The notes under the pieces were generated by a model that had not been told where the DNA came from, made no database searches, and saw only the letters and a program-made list of their open reading frames with translations. Source: Mycobacterium nebraskense (GTDB taxonomy: Bacteria > Actinomycetota > Actinomycetes > Mycobacteriales > Mycobacteriaceae). From it: a stretch of 64,000 nucleotides of DNA. Location of the stretch: the NCBI RefSeq assembly GCF_002102255.1, contig NZ_LQPH01000037.1:22704-86703 (forward strand), in the 5' to 3' direction. Positions 27,511-36,718 of this stretch are shown one piece after another. Within the stretch, counting starts at the first letter, position 1. Each line of letters starts with the position of its first letter. A program made the position numbers and the translations under genes.

Positions 27511-27653
27511 GCTGAAAAATCCTCCGCGTCGGCCGATCGAATTCTTGAGGCTACCGCCGCGACGGCGCGCCGGGGAGTCGGCGGTCCTGGGAGCGACTAC
27601 GGAAGTTCGTCGCCAAGGGGCGTCGCTGATGGCCGTCGGACTCGCCGGTTCAG

Positions 27654-28106
27654 TCAGTCTTCGTCCTCGATGATGTGCATGGCGGCTTCCTCGGCGGATG
27701 CTGCGCCTCCGCCAATTCCGACGTCTGTAGCGAACAACTCCTCGTCAGCATCTTCGCCAAATCCCATGTCCGGCGCGATAAGCCGGCCGGCTCGGGCGCC
27801 ACCAACCTCACGCCGCTGGGGGAATTCGGACTCGCGCTCAGATGCATCGGAGCGTTGCTGCTCGGCTTCGTCGAGCAGGACATTTATGCGTGCTGCGGGA
27901 TCCGGCTCTTCCTCCGCGAGCATCTGATCCATGCTCTCGGCCGGGCCGAATGCGCCGGGCCCGTAAAGCTGCTCGGGCGGTGAATACCCCTCGTCGAGCA
28001 TGTCGTCCACACCGCGATCGATCAGGGTGTCCTCTTGCTGAAGCTGGTTCTCGTCCTCGACGCTGTATTCGCCTGCCGCAGGGCCGGACTCATAGTGTGG
28101 GCTCAT
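27654..28106 (-). CDS. DUF5709 family acidic protein
   Basis: 150 residues, very acidic and likely largely disordered. The conserved N-terminal block DENQLQQEDTLIDRGVDDML and DEGYSPPE is the DUF5709 signature; a second conserved piece reads RAGRLIAPDMGFGEDADEEL. Function unknown; family members occur as highly expressed small proteins in actinobacteria. It lies in a run of minus-strand small genes. Confidence 0.72.
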   Translation of the reverse strand: MSPHYESGPAAGEYSVEDENQLQQEDTLIDRGVDDMLDEGYSPPEQLYGPGAFGPAESMDQMLAEEEPDPAARINVLLDEAEQQRSDASERESEFPQRREVGGARAGRLIAPDMGFGEDADEELFATDVGIGGGAASAEEAAMHIIEDED

Positions 28107-28143
28107 AATTCTCCTGCCAGATTCTCGCCGTTACCGGCCGTGG

Positions 28144-28599
28144 TCATTGTTCGCTGCGAACGTGTTGCGTTGCATAGGTTAGGCGCTCGATCTCGTCGGC
28201 CGCGTCGGTCAGTGCCGCCGCGAGTTCACGCGCCGTCGGCGCGTCCAGCGCGTCCAGGTGGCGTGTCTGCACGCTGATCCACCGCCGTGTCGAGCCGTCG
28301 ACCTGCTGCCGGCCGTAGATTTGAACGCGGACGCGCCCGACTCGGCGCGAGGTGCCCTCGAAGTCGCGGAACCAGTTGCTGTCGAGCTGCCAATCGAATG
28401 TGCGAACGGAACCATCGGGCGGCGCGACGGCGTCGAACGGCATCCCAGCGGTCACATTCTTGGCTGCCCACTGTCGTGCCATTTCCAGCAGCGTCTGCGG
28501 TTCGTCATGTTCGAGGCGCTCGAGCTGAGCGATCTGCGCAGCAGTGAGCCGGTCGGCCACGTCGCGCCAGGTTCGGGCGGTGTCGTCAGATGTGCTCAT
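28144..28599 (-). CDS. Hypothetical protein, 151 residues
   Basis: Start taken at ATG 28599 (MSTSDDTARTWRDVADRLTAAQ); an upstream in-frame region to 28767 is arginine-rich and not convincing. N-terminal half is helical (IAQLERLEHDEPQTLLEMARQ), C-terminal half beta-rich (DWQLDSNWFRDFEGTSRRVG, then RVQIYGRQQVDGS) and ends with a helix (ELAAALTDAADEIERL). No family recognised. Between the DUF5709 gene and the fused phosphoribosyltransferase gene. Confidence 0.6.
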   Translation of the reverse strand: MSTSDDTARTWRDVADRLTAAQIAQLERLEHDEPQTLLEMARQWAAKNVTAGMPFDAVAPPDGSVRTFDWQLDSNWFRDFEGTSRRVGRVRVQIYGRQQVDGSTRRWISVQTRHLDALDAPTARELAAALTDAADEIERLTYATQHVRSEQ

Positions 28600-28747
28600 G
28601 GTAGACAGTCTGTGCCCCCGAGCCACCGATGGTGAGAGTCGAAAGTCATGTCTTTGAATCCGTTCGTTGATGAAAGCTGCTGTGGCACCGCGGTCACCGA
28701 GACTCAGCGCGGCGTCTGACAACCGCTGCGCCAAAGCCATTGCCGCA

Positions 28748-30148
28748 CTATGGCTTCGGGGTGACATCTACCGGGCTCATATGGTCGATGAACCAGTCGC
28801 GGGCCAGGGCCGCGACCCGCTCGAGTGTCCCAGGTTCTTCGAAGAGATGGGTGGCGCCGGGCACGACGGTGAGGTCGCACTTGCCGGGGATTGCCGCTCG
28901 CGCCTGTCGATTCAATTCCAGCACCACGTCGTCATTGCCGCCCACTATGAGCAGCGTCGGCGCGTGGACCCTGGCCAAGAACGGACCTGCAAGATCCGGC
29001 CGCCCGCCGCGGGACACCACCGCCGCGACGTTTACGCGCGGGTCGGAGGCGGCGACCAGGGCCGCGCCCGCGCCGGTGCTGGCACCGAAGTAGCCGACCG
29101 GCAGCGCGGCCGTGTCTTGCTGGCGGCCCAGCCAGCCGGTGACGTCGACCAGCCGTCGCGCCAACAGCTCAATGTCGAACACGTTGGCGCGGTTTCGTTC
29201 CTCCGCCGGGGTGAGGAGGTCGAACAGCAGCGTGGCGAGACCGGCGCCGTTCAGCACGTCGGCCACGTAGCGGTTGCGGGGGCTGTGCCGGCTGCTCCCA
29301 CTACCGTGTGCGAACACCACCACGCCGACTGGATGCTCGGGGATCGTCAGATGCCCTGCTACCGACACTGAACCGGCGCTGACCCTGACTTCCTCGTCGC
29401 GCAACGGCGGGTCGGCCGAGGCGGCATCGGCCGACGGCTCGCGAGAACCGTTTCGGGCGCGATCGAGGAGCGCGACCACTTCGTCGTCGGAAGTCTGGGT
29501 GAAGTTGCGGTAACCCTGGCCGACGGCGAAGAAGAACTCGGGACTGTGCAAGCAGACCACTTCGTCGGCGTACCCGGCGAATCTTGCAAAGACGTCGCTT
29601 CCGCCGATCGGAACGGCCAACACGACCCTGCTCGCGCCCTGGGCTCGGGCCACCTGGCAGGCGGCTTTCGCCGTCGCGCCGGTCGCGAGGCCGTCATCGA
29701 CGATCACCGCGGTCCGTCCCGCCAGGGGGATCGGGTCATGCCCACTGCGGAACCTTTCCGAGCGACGAGCCAACTCGGCCCGCTGCTTCGTCTCGACGGC
29801 GGCCATTTCGTCGGCGGACAGGTGGGCTTCACGCACCACGGCGTCGTTGATCACTCGTGCCCCGCCCTCACCGATCGCACCGAAGGCCAATTCGGGCTGA
29901 AACGGGACCCCGAGCTTGCGTACCACCAATACATCGAGCGGGGCCTGCAGTGCCTTGGCGACCTCGAAGGCCACCGGCACCCCGCCGCGCGGTAGGCCCA
30001 GCACCACAACGTCTTGGCCGCGCAAGGATTCCAGGCTCTCGGCCAGATGTCGTCCGGCGTCAACACGATCGTCGAACAGCCTCGGGTCGCCGCGCAACGA
30101 AGCCAGCCGTTGCACCAGCGGCCTCCCGTAATCACCACCGCGGTCCAT
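28748..30148 (-). CDS. Phosphoribosyltransferase-alpha/beta hydrolase fusion
   Basis: 466 residues from ATG 30148, with GGAG nine bases upstream; an ATG at 30157 is the alternative. The N-terminal half (to about 220) is a type I PRTase-like domain: VVLGLPRGGVPVAFEVAKAL and the PRPP loop VIVDDGLATGATAKAA. The C-terminal half (from about 250) is a dienelactone-hydrolase-like domain: VVVFAHGSGSSRHSPRN, nucleophile GASTGAGAAL, His in PGATHLFEEPGTLE. Such fusions are known in mycobacteria, some within the DosR regulon; the reaction is undefined. Divergent from the CapA-like gene. Confidence 0.85.
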   Translation of the reverse strand: MDRGGDYGRPLVQRLASLRGDPRLFDDRVDAGRHLAESLESLRGQDVVVLGLPRGGVPVAFEVAKALQAPLDVLVVRKLGVPFQPELAFGAIGEGGARVINDAVVREAHLSADEMAAVETKQRAELARRSERFRSGHDPIPLAGRTAVIVDDGLATGATAKAACQVARAQGASRVVLAVPIGGSDVFARFAGYADEVVCLHSPEFFFAVGQGYRNFTQTSDDEVVALLDRARNGSREPSADAASADPPLRDEEVRVSAGSVSVAGHLTIPEHPVGVVVFAHGSGSSRHSPRNRYVADVLNGAGLATLLFDLLTPAEERNRANVFDIELLARRLVDVTGWLGRQQDTAALPVGYFGASTGAGAALVAASDPRVNVAAVVSRGGRPDLAGPFLARVHAPTLLIVGGNDDVVLELNRQARAAIPGKCDLTVVPGATHLFEEPGTLERVAALARDWFIDHMSPVDVTPKP

Positions 30149-30264
30149 CTGTGCCATCTCCTGAGTGTGTCGCGACCCGCCGGCGCACCGAAGGGCCGGA
30201 AGGCCACTCCCGCGGGGACCAACGCCTCCTGACTGGCGACTTCCGGCCACCTAGCGTCGGCGCA

Positions 30265-31440
30265 GTGGAGACGGACCACTCACCGGGCTCCTCGCGTAAC
30301 TCCGGCGCGGTGACGGTGCTATTGGGTGGTGACGTCATGCTCGGGCGAGGCGTCGATCAGATCCTGCCCCATCCCGGTGATCCGGAATTGCGCGAGCGGT
30401 ATTTGCGCGATGCCGGGGGGTATGTCCGGCTGGCCGAGCGAGCCAATGGGCCGATTCCACGTCCGGTCGATTGGCGTTGGCCCTGGGGCGAGGTGCTGAC
30501 GCTCCTCGACGAGGCCGCTCCGGACATTCGGCTGATCAACCTGGAGACAACGATCACCGGCTGTGGCGAATTCGCCGACGGCAAAGCGGTTTGCTATCGA
30601 ATGCACCCGGACAACCTGCCGGCGCTGACGGCGTTGCGGCCGGACGTTTGCGCACTGGCCAACAACCACATTCTCGATTTCGGTTACCAGGGGCTGGCCG
30701 AGACCGTATCGGCCCTCGCTGGGGTGGGAATCCACGGCGTTGGAGCCGGCGCCGACTTGCTTACCGCACGCCAACCGGCGGTGGTCGACGTTCGCGACGA
30801 ATACCGGGTAACGGTGGGCTCGGTGGCGATGCAGTCGGCAGGCGTTCCTGCGTCGTGGGCGGCGCACCACGATAAGCCCGGGGTGTGGCTGATTCGGGAT
30901 GCCCCGGTGCGGGACGTCGCCGACGAGGTGGCGGCGGAGGTGCTGGCCCAGAAACGCGACGGCGATGTCGCCATCGTTTCGGTGCACTGGGGATCCAATT
31001 GGGGTTACGGGATAGGGCAAAGTGAAATCGCCTTCGCGCACCGGCTGATCGATGCCGGCGTCGACATCGTGCACGGTCACTCCTCGCACCACGCCAGGCC
31101 GATCGAGATCTACCGCGGCAGACCCATCCTGTATGGCTGCGGCGACGTCATCGACGACTACGAAGGCATCGGCGGGCACGAGTCATTCCGCGGCGAACTC
31201 AGGCTTCTCTATTTGACTCGGACGGATCCCGCCAACGGTGAACTGGTCTCGTTGACGATGATTCCGTTGCGCGTGCGCCAGATGCGACTCGAGCGTGCAT
31301 CCCATAATGACGCCGCATGGCTCCGCTCAACGATCGAGCACGCCAGCCGCCGGTTTGGGATTCGTGTTGTTGCGCGGGCAGATGACTTTCTCGAGATCGA
31401 CTTGGCCGGCAATCATCGCCGGATGATTGGGACCGGCTGA
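30265..31440 (+). CDS. CapA-like metallophosphatase-fold protein (poly-gamma-glutamate type)
   Basis: 391 residues from GTG 30265; the open frame extends upstream to 29857 but that part is arginine/proline-rich and antisense to the PRTase gene. Motifs follow the CapA/PgsA family: LLGGDVMLGRGVD, INLETTITG, ALANNHILDFGYQGL, VSVHWGSNWGYGI and VHGHSSHHARPIEIY, all metallophosphoesterase-like. CapA proteins take part in poly-gamma-glutamate capsule formation in Bacillus. No membrane anchor is visible here, unlike CapA itself. A PGA-hydrolase-type gene lies 0.9 kb away. Confidence 0.82.
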   Translation: METDHSPGSSRNSGAVTVLLGGDVMLGRGVDQILPHPGDPELRERYLRDAGGYVRLAERANGPIPRPVDWRWPWGEVLTLLDEAAPDIRLINLETTITGCGEFADGKAVCYRMHPDNLPALTALRPDVCALANNHILDFGYQGLAETVSALAGVGIHGVGAGADLLTARQPAVVDVRDEYRVTVGSVAMQSAGVPASWAAHHDKPGVWLIRDAPVRDVADEVAAEVLAQKRDGDVAIVSVHWGSNWGYGIGQSEIAFAHRLIDAGVDIVHGHSSHHARPIEIYRGRPILYGCGDVIDDYEGIGGHESFRGELRLLYLTRTDPANGELVSLTMIPLRVRQMRLERASHNDAAWLRSTIEHASRRFGIRVVARADDFLEIDLAGNHRRMIGTG

Positions 31441-31476
31441 GCTCGCCGACGTCAGAGCGACGCTGCAGCGAGTCGA

Positions 31477-32307
31477 TCAGCGCAGCTCCGCGATGACCTT
31501 CGCGAAGTTGCCGATGTGGTTGTCCTGGACGGTAATGAACGTCACGCCGTACTTCTCGCGGTACTCCGACAGCGTGTCGGCCATTTCACGGGGTGACCCG
31601 GTCAGCACGGAGTGCATGGCCAGGATTTCCTCGTCGGACAATCCCGGCGCGTACCTACGGGTCATCGTCAGGTCGGGCAGGCTCTGGCCCTCGGTGGGCA
31701 CCGCCGTGATCGCGAGGTTCAATTCGAGCGCATCGAATCGGTCGCCGGCAGCGTTGCGGACGAACTCGACGCGTTCGGTCAGCGGGTCGTCGGCCTCTTT
31801 CACCCTCGAACCCGTCAGCCCGATGATGTCGGCGTGCTGGGCGGCGATGGTCAGCACCCGGTCGCCGTTGCCGGCTATGAGGATCGGTGTCGTCGGGTGA
31901 TGTTCTTTCAGGTAGTTCGTCATGTGGTTGAGGTAGTCGACCCGGGCGCCGGCGCTGGGGTAGGGGAGCTCGGCGGCATCGAACTCTTCCTTGACGTAGC
32001 CAGTGCCGAGCCCGATCTCGAGACGGCCGTCACTGAGCTTGTCGAGGTCGCCCAGGTCCCGGCTGAGGAGGGCCGGCTTGTAGAAGGCGGCGTTGAGCAC
32101 ATACATGCTCAGCTTGAGCTTGTCGGTAACCATGGCGGCCGCCGTCAGTGCCGGAATAGGGGCCACTGCGCCGAGATGGTCTGGCACGCACAGAACATCG
32201 AATCCGATATCTTCCGCCTGCTTCACCTTGTCGACGAATGCTGCGCGCGATTTGATGAAGCGCATGCTCATTCCGAAGCGAAAATCCTTGGCCACCAACA
32301 ACTCCAT
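31477..32307 (-). CDS. LLM-class F420-dependent oxidoreductase
   Basis: 276 residues. Luciferase-like (beta/alpha)8 barrel: DIGFDVLCVPDHLGAVAPIP, then LSDGRLEIGLGTGYVKEEFD and PILIAGNGDRVLTIAAQHAD. These are the motifs of mycobacterial F420-dependent reductases (MSMEG_2516-like group). Substrate unknown. It follows the fused GGCT/PGA-hydrolase gene by 17 bp, so mntH, the fusion and this gene may be one transcript. Confidence 0.85.
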   Translation of the reverse strand: MELLVAKDFRFGMSMRFIKSRAAFVDKVKQAEDIGFDVLCVPDHLGAVAPIPALTAAAMVTDKLKLSMYVLNAAFYKPALLSRDLGDLDKLSDGRLEIGLGTGYVKEEFDAAELPYPSAGARVDYLNHMTNYLKEHHPTTPILIAGNGDRVLTIAAQHADIIGLTGSRVKEADDPLTERVEFVRNAAGDRFDALELNLAITAVPTEGQSLPDLTMTRRYAPGLSDEEILAMHSVLTGSPREMADTLSEYREKYGVTFITVQDNHIGNFAKVIAELR

Positions 32308-32324
32308 TCAACAGATCAGGACAA

Positions 32325-33392
32325 TTACCAGGTACGAGCCGCGGCCACCAGGCCGTGCACAAGGGCGCTGGTGACCGGTGACAGGCCGTCGTCGCCGGGC
32401 AGCGGGCTGCGCGGGCTGATGCCGCGCACGCGGGGGGACAGCTCCAGCTGGGTCCCGCCGCCGCGCACGCGGTTCACTGGGTTGCCCGGATGTAGACCCC
32501 GCAGCTCCGGCGGGATGTCCTCGAGGTCGGTGATCACCCGATAGCCGGTCAACCGAATGTGCCGGGCCAGGTGCGTGGCCAAAGCGCGGTTGCGGCCGCC
32601 GGCCAGCAGTTGCGTGCTGCGCCCGATGCGGCCGTAGCCGTGTAGCGACACGGCAACGTCGACATGGTCGAGGAATTCGGCGAGCCGCGGCGACTCGGCC
32701 GGGTCGAACAATGCCGACGGTAGATGGTGCGGGTACTGGTCGGGATGACGCAGCACATACAGCGACGCGTTGGCGGCGTCGGCGGCGCGTTCGGCGATCA
32801 CGTCGGTCATCTCTTCCAGCCCGCCGCCGTGGATGGCGAGAAAGCCGAAACGCGAACGCAATTGGCTGGCCTCGGTCACCCCGGGCTCGCTCAGCAACGC
32901 TGATAGCGATTGCGGTGCTGGCCCCGACGCCGACGCCGACGCCGACGTCCGCCGTGGCCAGCGGGAGGGATCCCAGCGCCGCAAGAAGTCGATCCAGCGC
33001 TGCGGCAACCCGTGCTGCACGGCGCCGTCGATGATCTTGGGCAGGTAGCCCGGTCGGGGCGGACCCGGTGTCACCCGATGATCGATGTAGACCCAGGCCG
33101 GCGACGGCCCGTCGTCGGTGTGCACGGTCAGCCGGTCGCGCCGGTAGCGGACCGGCACGCCCTCGGCGCTATCGAGGGTGGCCAGGTCGCCATCGGAGAT
33201 CTGCCAGACCACGCCATGCACCTGATTACCGGCCCACGGTTCGACCGTGGCCACGCCGCGCTGGTTGATCAGCCAGTCGTGATCCGACAGCACCGCCGGC
33301 CGCGGGTCGGCGGCCTCGGGACACCGCAACGCCATCTGCCTGACGCACAGGTTCGACCCATATGCGAAGTAGGCGTGCCGGCGGGCCGGCAT
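32325..33392 (-). CDS. Gamma-glutamylcyclotransferase / poly-gamma-glutamate hydrolase fusion (Rv0923c-like)
   Basis: 355 residues. The N-terminal 145 residues form a GGCT-like domain (YFAYGSNLCVRQM; later GYLPKIIDGAVQHGLP), which in other proteins makes 5-oxoproline from gamma-glutamyl compounds. The C-terminal domain (from about 165) is a phage-type PGA hydrolase/zinc carboxypeptidase: FLAIHGGGLEEMTDVIAERA (metal His and Glu), VSLHGYGRIGRSTQLLAGGR and GGGTQLELSPRVR. Both halves point to gamma-glutamyl bonds. Its ATG follows the mntH stop with no gap (TAAATG). Confidence 0.82.
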   Translation of the reverse strand: MPARRHAYFAYGSNLCVRQMALRCPEAADPRPAVLSDHDWLINQRGVATVEPWAGNQVHGVVWQISDGDLATLDSAEGVPVRYRRDRLTVHTDDGPSPAWVYIDHRVTPGPPRPGYLPKIIDGAVQHGLPQRWIDFLRRWDPSRWPRRTSASASASGPAPQSLSALLSEPGVTEASQLRSRFGFLAIHGGGLEEMTDVIAERAADAANASLYVLRHPDQYPHHLPSALFDPAESPRLAEFLDHVDVAVSLHGYGRIGRSTQLLAGGRNRALATHLARHIRLTGYRVITDLEDIPPELRGLHPGNPVNRVRGGGTQLELSPRVRGISPRSPLPGDDGLSPVTSALVHGLVAAARTW

Positions 33393-34619
33393 TTAGCCAG
33401 TCACCGTCAGCCAGATGAGCACCATGTTAAGCAGACTAATCATTACGCCGACGGCCCAGCCAATAATCGTCGTGACGGGATGATTGGTGTCGCTGCCCAT
33501 CAGTTCGCGGTCACTGGTCAGCTTCACCAGCGGAAGGACCGCGAACGGTATCCCGAACGACAGCACAACCTGGGAGAGCACCAGCGCGCGGGTGGGGTCG
33601 AACCCGACCGCAAGGATCACCAGCGCGGGGCACACGGTGATCAAGCGGCGCATCAGCATCGGAATCCTGCGGTGCAACAGCCCCTGCATGATCATGGCAC
33701 CGGCGTAGGCGCCCACCGAGGACGATGCCAGCCCGGAGGCCAGCAACCCGATGGCGAACAGCACCGCGATGGTCGCGCCCAGTGTGTTGTGAATCGCGGC
33801 GTAGGCGCCCTCGATGGACGCGCTGATGTCGCGGTGCTGCAGGTTGATCGCGGCGACCAGGAGCATCGCGGCGTTCACGGTTCCCGCGACGGCCATCGCC
33901 AGCACGACATCCAACCGGGTGACCCGCAGCAACAGGCGTCGAGGTGGGCCCTCGACGGGATGCCCGTGTCGATCGAGGACCAACCCGGAATGCATGTACA
34001 CCGCGTGGGGCATCACGGTGGCGCCCAGGATGGCGGCGGCAAGCAGCACGCTTTCGGTGCCGCGGAATCGCGGCACCAGCCCGCCGAGCACCGCATCGGG
34101 CGGCGGCGTCTTCACGAAGAAGCTGGCCGCGAAGCCGATGGCGATGACGAGCAGCAGGCCGGTGATGACGCGCTCGAAGATGATCTGCCCGCGCCGGTCC
34201 TGGATGCCCAGCAGCAGCAGGGACACCAGCCCGGTGATGATCCCCCCAAGCAACAGCGGCAAATCGAACAGGATCCGCAAGGCGATTGCGCCGCCGACGA
34301 TTTCGGCCATGTCGGTTGCGATCGCCACCAGTTCGGCCTGGACCCAGTAGACCAGCCGGACCGGACGGCTCATCCGCTTGCCGATGGCCGCGGGCAACGA
34401 GCGTCCGGTCACCAGGCCGAGCTTGGCCGACAGGTACTGCACCAGGCCGGCCAGCGCATTGGCCACCACGATGACCCACAGCAGCAGGTACCCGAATTGC
34501 GCGCCGGAGCTGACGTTGGCGGCGACGTTGCCCGGATCGACATAGGCGATCGCGGCGACGAAGGCAGGCCCGAGCAGATACCAGCTGCTTTTGAGCGAGT
34601 CCTGGCTGCTCTGCGTCAA
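33393..34619 (-). CDS. mntH: Nramp-family Mn2+/Fe2+ transporter MntH
   Basis: 408 residues. TM1 has the metal-binding DPGN at 28-31 and TM6 the MPHAVYMHSG motif at about 208, the two diagnostic elements of proton-coupled Nramp transporters; about eleven helices in all. Imports Mn2+ (and other divalent metals) across the plasma membrane. Orthologue of Rv0924c. A palindrome-centred site at 34651-34669 may carry metal-dependent repression. The next gene starts immediately after its stop. Confidence 0.93.
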   Translation of the reverse strand: MTQSSQDSLKSSWYLLGPAFVAAIAYVDPGNVAANVSSGAQFGYLLLWVIVVANALAGLVQYLSAKLGLVTGRSLPAAIGKRMSRPVRLVYWVQAELVAIATDMAEIVGGAIALRILFDLPLLLGGIITGLVSLLLLGIQDRRGQIIFERVITGLLLVIAIGFAASFFVKTPPPDAVLGGLVPRFRGTESVLLAAAILGATVMPHAVYMHSGLVLDRHGHPVEGPPRRLLLRVTRLDVVLAMAVAGTVNAAMLLVAAINLQHRDISASIEGAYAAIHNTLGATIAVLFAIGLLASGLASSSVGAYAGAMIMQGLLHRRIPMLMRRLITVCPALVILAVGFDPTRALVLSQVVLSFGIPFAVLPLVKLTSDRELMGSDTNHPVTTIIGWAVGVMISLLNMVLIWLTVTG

Positions 34620-34650
34620 CGTGTCGCCCTCGATTCACACGGCCGAATAA

Positions 34651-34669
34651 GAAAGTGAGGCTAGCCGAA
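34651..34669 (-). promoter_or_regulatory. Possible metalloregulator (IdeR/MntR-type) box before mntH
   Basis: The 19 bases centred on the perfect palindrome GGCTAGCC (34659-34666) match the right part of the IdeR consensus (TTAGGCTAACCTAA; 11 of 14) but the left part poorly. It lies 32-50 bp before the mntH ATG. M. tuberculosis mntH is reported to be repressed by MntR. Weak but well placed. Confidence 0.35.
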
Positions 34670-34741
34670 GACTCCGGGCAAACGGGAAGGCCGCCCGGGA
34701 TTCGGTCACGTATATCTATAGCGTCGGCTACGCGGCGGTGA

Positions 34742-35818
34742 TCACCCGGGCAGGTAGAGCCCCTTGCCGGTGATCAGGGGCAGGTCAAGCGTCGTCACGA
34801 TTCCCGGCGCGGCGGCCACCACCGCGGGGATCGCGTTGACCACACGCATCGCGGTGGCGACCAACCCGGCGTGGTTGTGGTCGCCCTTGCGGCTGCTCAG
34901 GCAGATGTCCATGGCGTAGGACGGTTCGCCGGTGACCTCGATGCGGTAGGACCCGCCGTGCTGGGCGGGCTGCGGCCACTCGGGGCACAGGTCCTCGCGC
35001 AGCCGCGTGACGTGCTCGAGGACGACGACGGGGTCGCCGTTGACCATGCCGAACACCTCGAAGCGCAGTGCGGCGGCGCTGCCCTTGGGGATATGCCCCG
35101 ACGCGATGTCGAAGTCCTCCGGCGCCGGCACGCGCACGTACTCCTGCGTGACCGAGTCGAGCGAAATGCCCAGGCCGGCCGCCAGTTGCCGAACCACCGA
35201 CCCCCACGCCAGGCTGAGCACGCCGGGCTGCAGCAGCATGGGAATATCGTCAAGCGGCTTCCCGAAGCCCATCACGTCGAACATGACCGCGGCGCTGTCA
35301 TAGGTGGCGTAGTCGACGATCTCCATGCAGCGAATTTGCTGGATGTTCTGACAGGTGCCGGCCAGCGCCATCGGCAGCAGGTCGTTGGCGAAGCCGGGAT
35401 CGATCCCGTTGACGTAGACGCTTGAATTCCCTTCGCGCGCAGCGTCTTCGATGGGCTTGATGAGTTCCTCGGGAATCACCTGCCACGGATATTGCAGGAA
35501 GACCGGGCCGCTACCGACGATGTTGATTCCGGCCGCCAGGACCCGCCGGTAGTCCTCCAACGCCTCGGGTAACCGGTTGTCTGCCAGTGCGTTGTAGACG
35601 GCGCATTGCGGTCCGGTGGCAAGCACGGCGTCCAGGTCGGTGCTGGCCAGCACGCCGGTCGAATCGGGAAGTCCGGCAAGCTCTGCCGCGTCCTTGCCGG
35701 CCTTGGCGTCCGATGACACCCAGACGCCGGTGAGCTCGAACTCCGGGTTGGTGATGAGCGCTCGCAGCGCGTGGACGCCGACATTGCCGGTGCCCAATTG
35801 AACGACGGGTATGGGCAT
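34742..35818 (-). CDS. NAD(P)-binding dihydrodipicolinate-reductase-like protein (Rv0926c-like)
   Basis: 358 residues. N-terminal Rossmann fold: PVVQLGTGNVGVHALRALIT, then LTGVWVSSDAKAGKDAAELA. C-terminal domain is the alpha/beta lid of the DapB-like amine-dehydrogenase group (GIDPGFANDLLPMALAGTC). The same family includes 2,4-diaminopentanoate dehydrogenase, but the mycobacterial substrate is unknown. The SDR gene lies 24 bp upstream on the same strand, so they are co-transcribed. Confidence 0.82.
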   Translation of the reverse strand: MPIPVVQLGTGNVGVHALRALITNPEFELTGVWVSSDAKAGKDAAELAGLPDSTGVLASTDLDAVLATGPQCAVYNALADNRLPEALEDYRRVLAAGINIVGSGPVFLQYPWQVIPEELIKPIEDAAREGNSSVYVNGIDPGFANDLLPMALAGTCQNIQQIRCMEIVDYATYDSAAVMFDVMGFGKPLDDIPMLLQPGVLSLAWGSVVRQLAAGLGISLDSVTQEYVRVPAPEDFDIASGHIPKGSAAALRFEVFGMVNGDPVVVLEHVTRLREDLCPEWPQPAQHGGSYRIEVTGEPSYAMDICLSSRKGDHNHAGLVATAMRVVNAIPAVVAAAPGIVTTLDLPLITGKGLYLPG

Positions 35819-35842
35819 GACGGGCTCCTTAGCGGTCGGGGG

Positions 35843-36634
35843 TCACAGGTCCGGGACGGGGATGTCGAGATTGGGGTAGGTGAGGCCACCGTCGACCTCC
35901 AGCGTCTTACCGGTCAGGAAGCTACCCGCCGGAGACGCCAAATACACTGCGGCGGCGGCGATGTCGACGGGATCGCCGAGGCGGCGCATGGGCGTAACCT
36001 TCTCCATCGGCGCGCGCAGCTCGTCGTTGGACGCGACCACGTCCAGCGCGGAGGTGAGGATCGACCCAGGCGCGATCGCGTTGACCCGGATGCGCGGGCA
36101 CAGGTCCAGCGCGGTCAGCCTGGTGTAGTGGGACAGCGCGGCCTTGGCCGTGCCGTAGGCGGCGAAGCCGCGTCCGGCCAGCCGGCCCATGGTGGACGTG
36201 ATGTTGATGATGCTGCCGCCGCCCGAGTGCTCGAGCATCAGGGGCACCGCCGCGACGGTCAGCGCGTGGGCGGTGGCGACGTTGAAGGTGAATGCGTCCT
36301 TGAGGTCCTTGGTCGAGGTGGTCAGCAGCGTGTTGGGCATGGTCCCGCCGACGTTGTTGACGACGATGTCTAGTTTCCCGAAGGCGTCGACGGCCTGGCC
36401 GGCCAACTCGGCGGTCGCCTCGGGGTGGGCCAGGTCGGCGGCGACGATGTGGGCGCGTCGACCGGCGGCGCGGACCTGTTCGGCGACGCCTTCTAGTTGT
36501 GATTCCGTTCGCGAGGCGATGAGGACATCGGCGCCCGCCTCGGCGAAAGCCAGCGCGATGGCCGCCCCGAGGCCGCGACCGGCACCGGTGATGACGGCGA
36601 CTTTGTCGTCGAGACGAAATCTGTCAAGGATCAT
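35843..36634 (-). CDS. Short-chain dehydrogenase/reductase (Rv0927c-like)
   Basis: 263 residues. Classical SDR: cofactor motif [22 protein letters not shown], catalytic Ser in [10 protein letters not shown] and YGTAKAAL (Tyr-x3-Lys). The Arg/Ser pair after beta2 (ASRTESQ) suggests NADPH. Orthologue of Rv0927c; works with the downstream reductase-like gene in an unidentified pathway, probably lipid- or sterol-related given the KstR-type site 71-84 bp before its ATG. Confidence 0.88.
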   Translation of the reverse strand: MILDRFRLDDKVAVITGAGRGLGAAIALAFAEAGADVLIASRTESQLEGVAEQVRAAGRRAHIVAADLAHPEATAELAGQAVDAFGKLDIVVNNVGGTMPNTLLTTSTKDLKDAFTFNVATAHALTVAAVPLMLEHSGGGSIINITSTMGRLAGRGFAAYGTAKAALSHYTRLTALDLCPRIRVNAIAPGSILTSALDVVASNDELRAPMEKVTPMRRLGDPVDIAAAAVYLASPAGSFLTGKTLEVDGGLTYPNLDIPVPDL

Positions 36635-36704
36635 TGCGGCCTCTCTTCGCCCAAGTTGTCAGCCGACACGGTAGCAAGCACCGCCGTCTCGGATGCGGCA
36701 TTTC

Positions 36705-36718
36705 TGGAACAGGTTCTA
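36705..36718 (-). promoter_or_regulatory. KstR-type operator match
   Basis: TGGAACAGGTTCTA fits the published mycobacterial KstR motif TnnAACnnGTTnnA at every fixed position. It lies 71-84 bp before the SDR start. Other TetR regulators of lipid genes use similar sites, so the regulator is inferred. Confidence 0.5.

Noticed and set aside
32910..34658. 582-residue plus-strand ORF across mntH and the GGCT fusion
   Set aside because: Antisense to two recognised genes; composition His/Asp/Gln-rich, typical of shadow frames.
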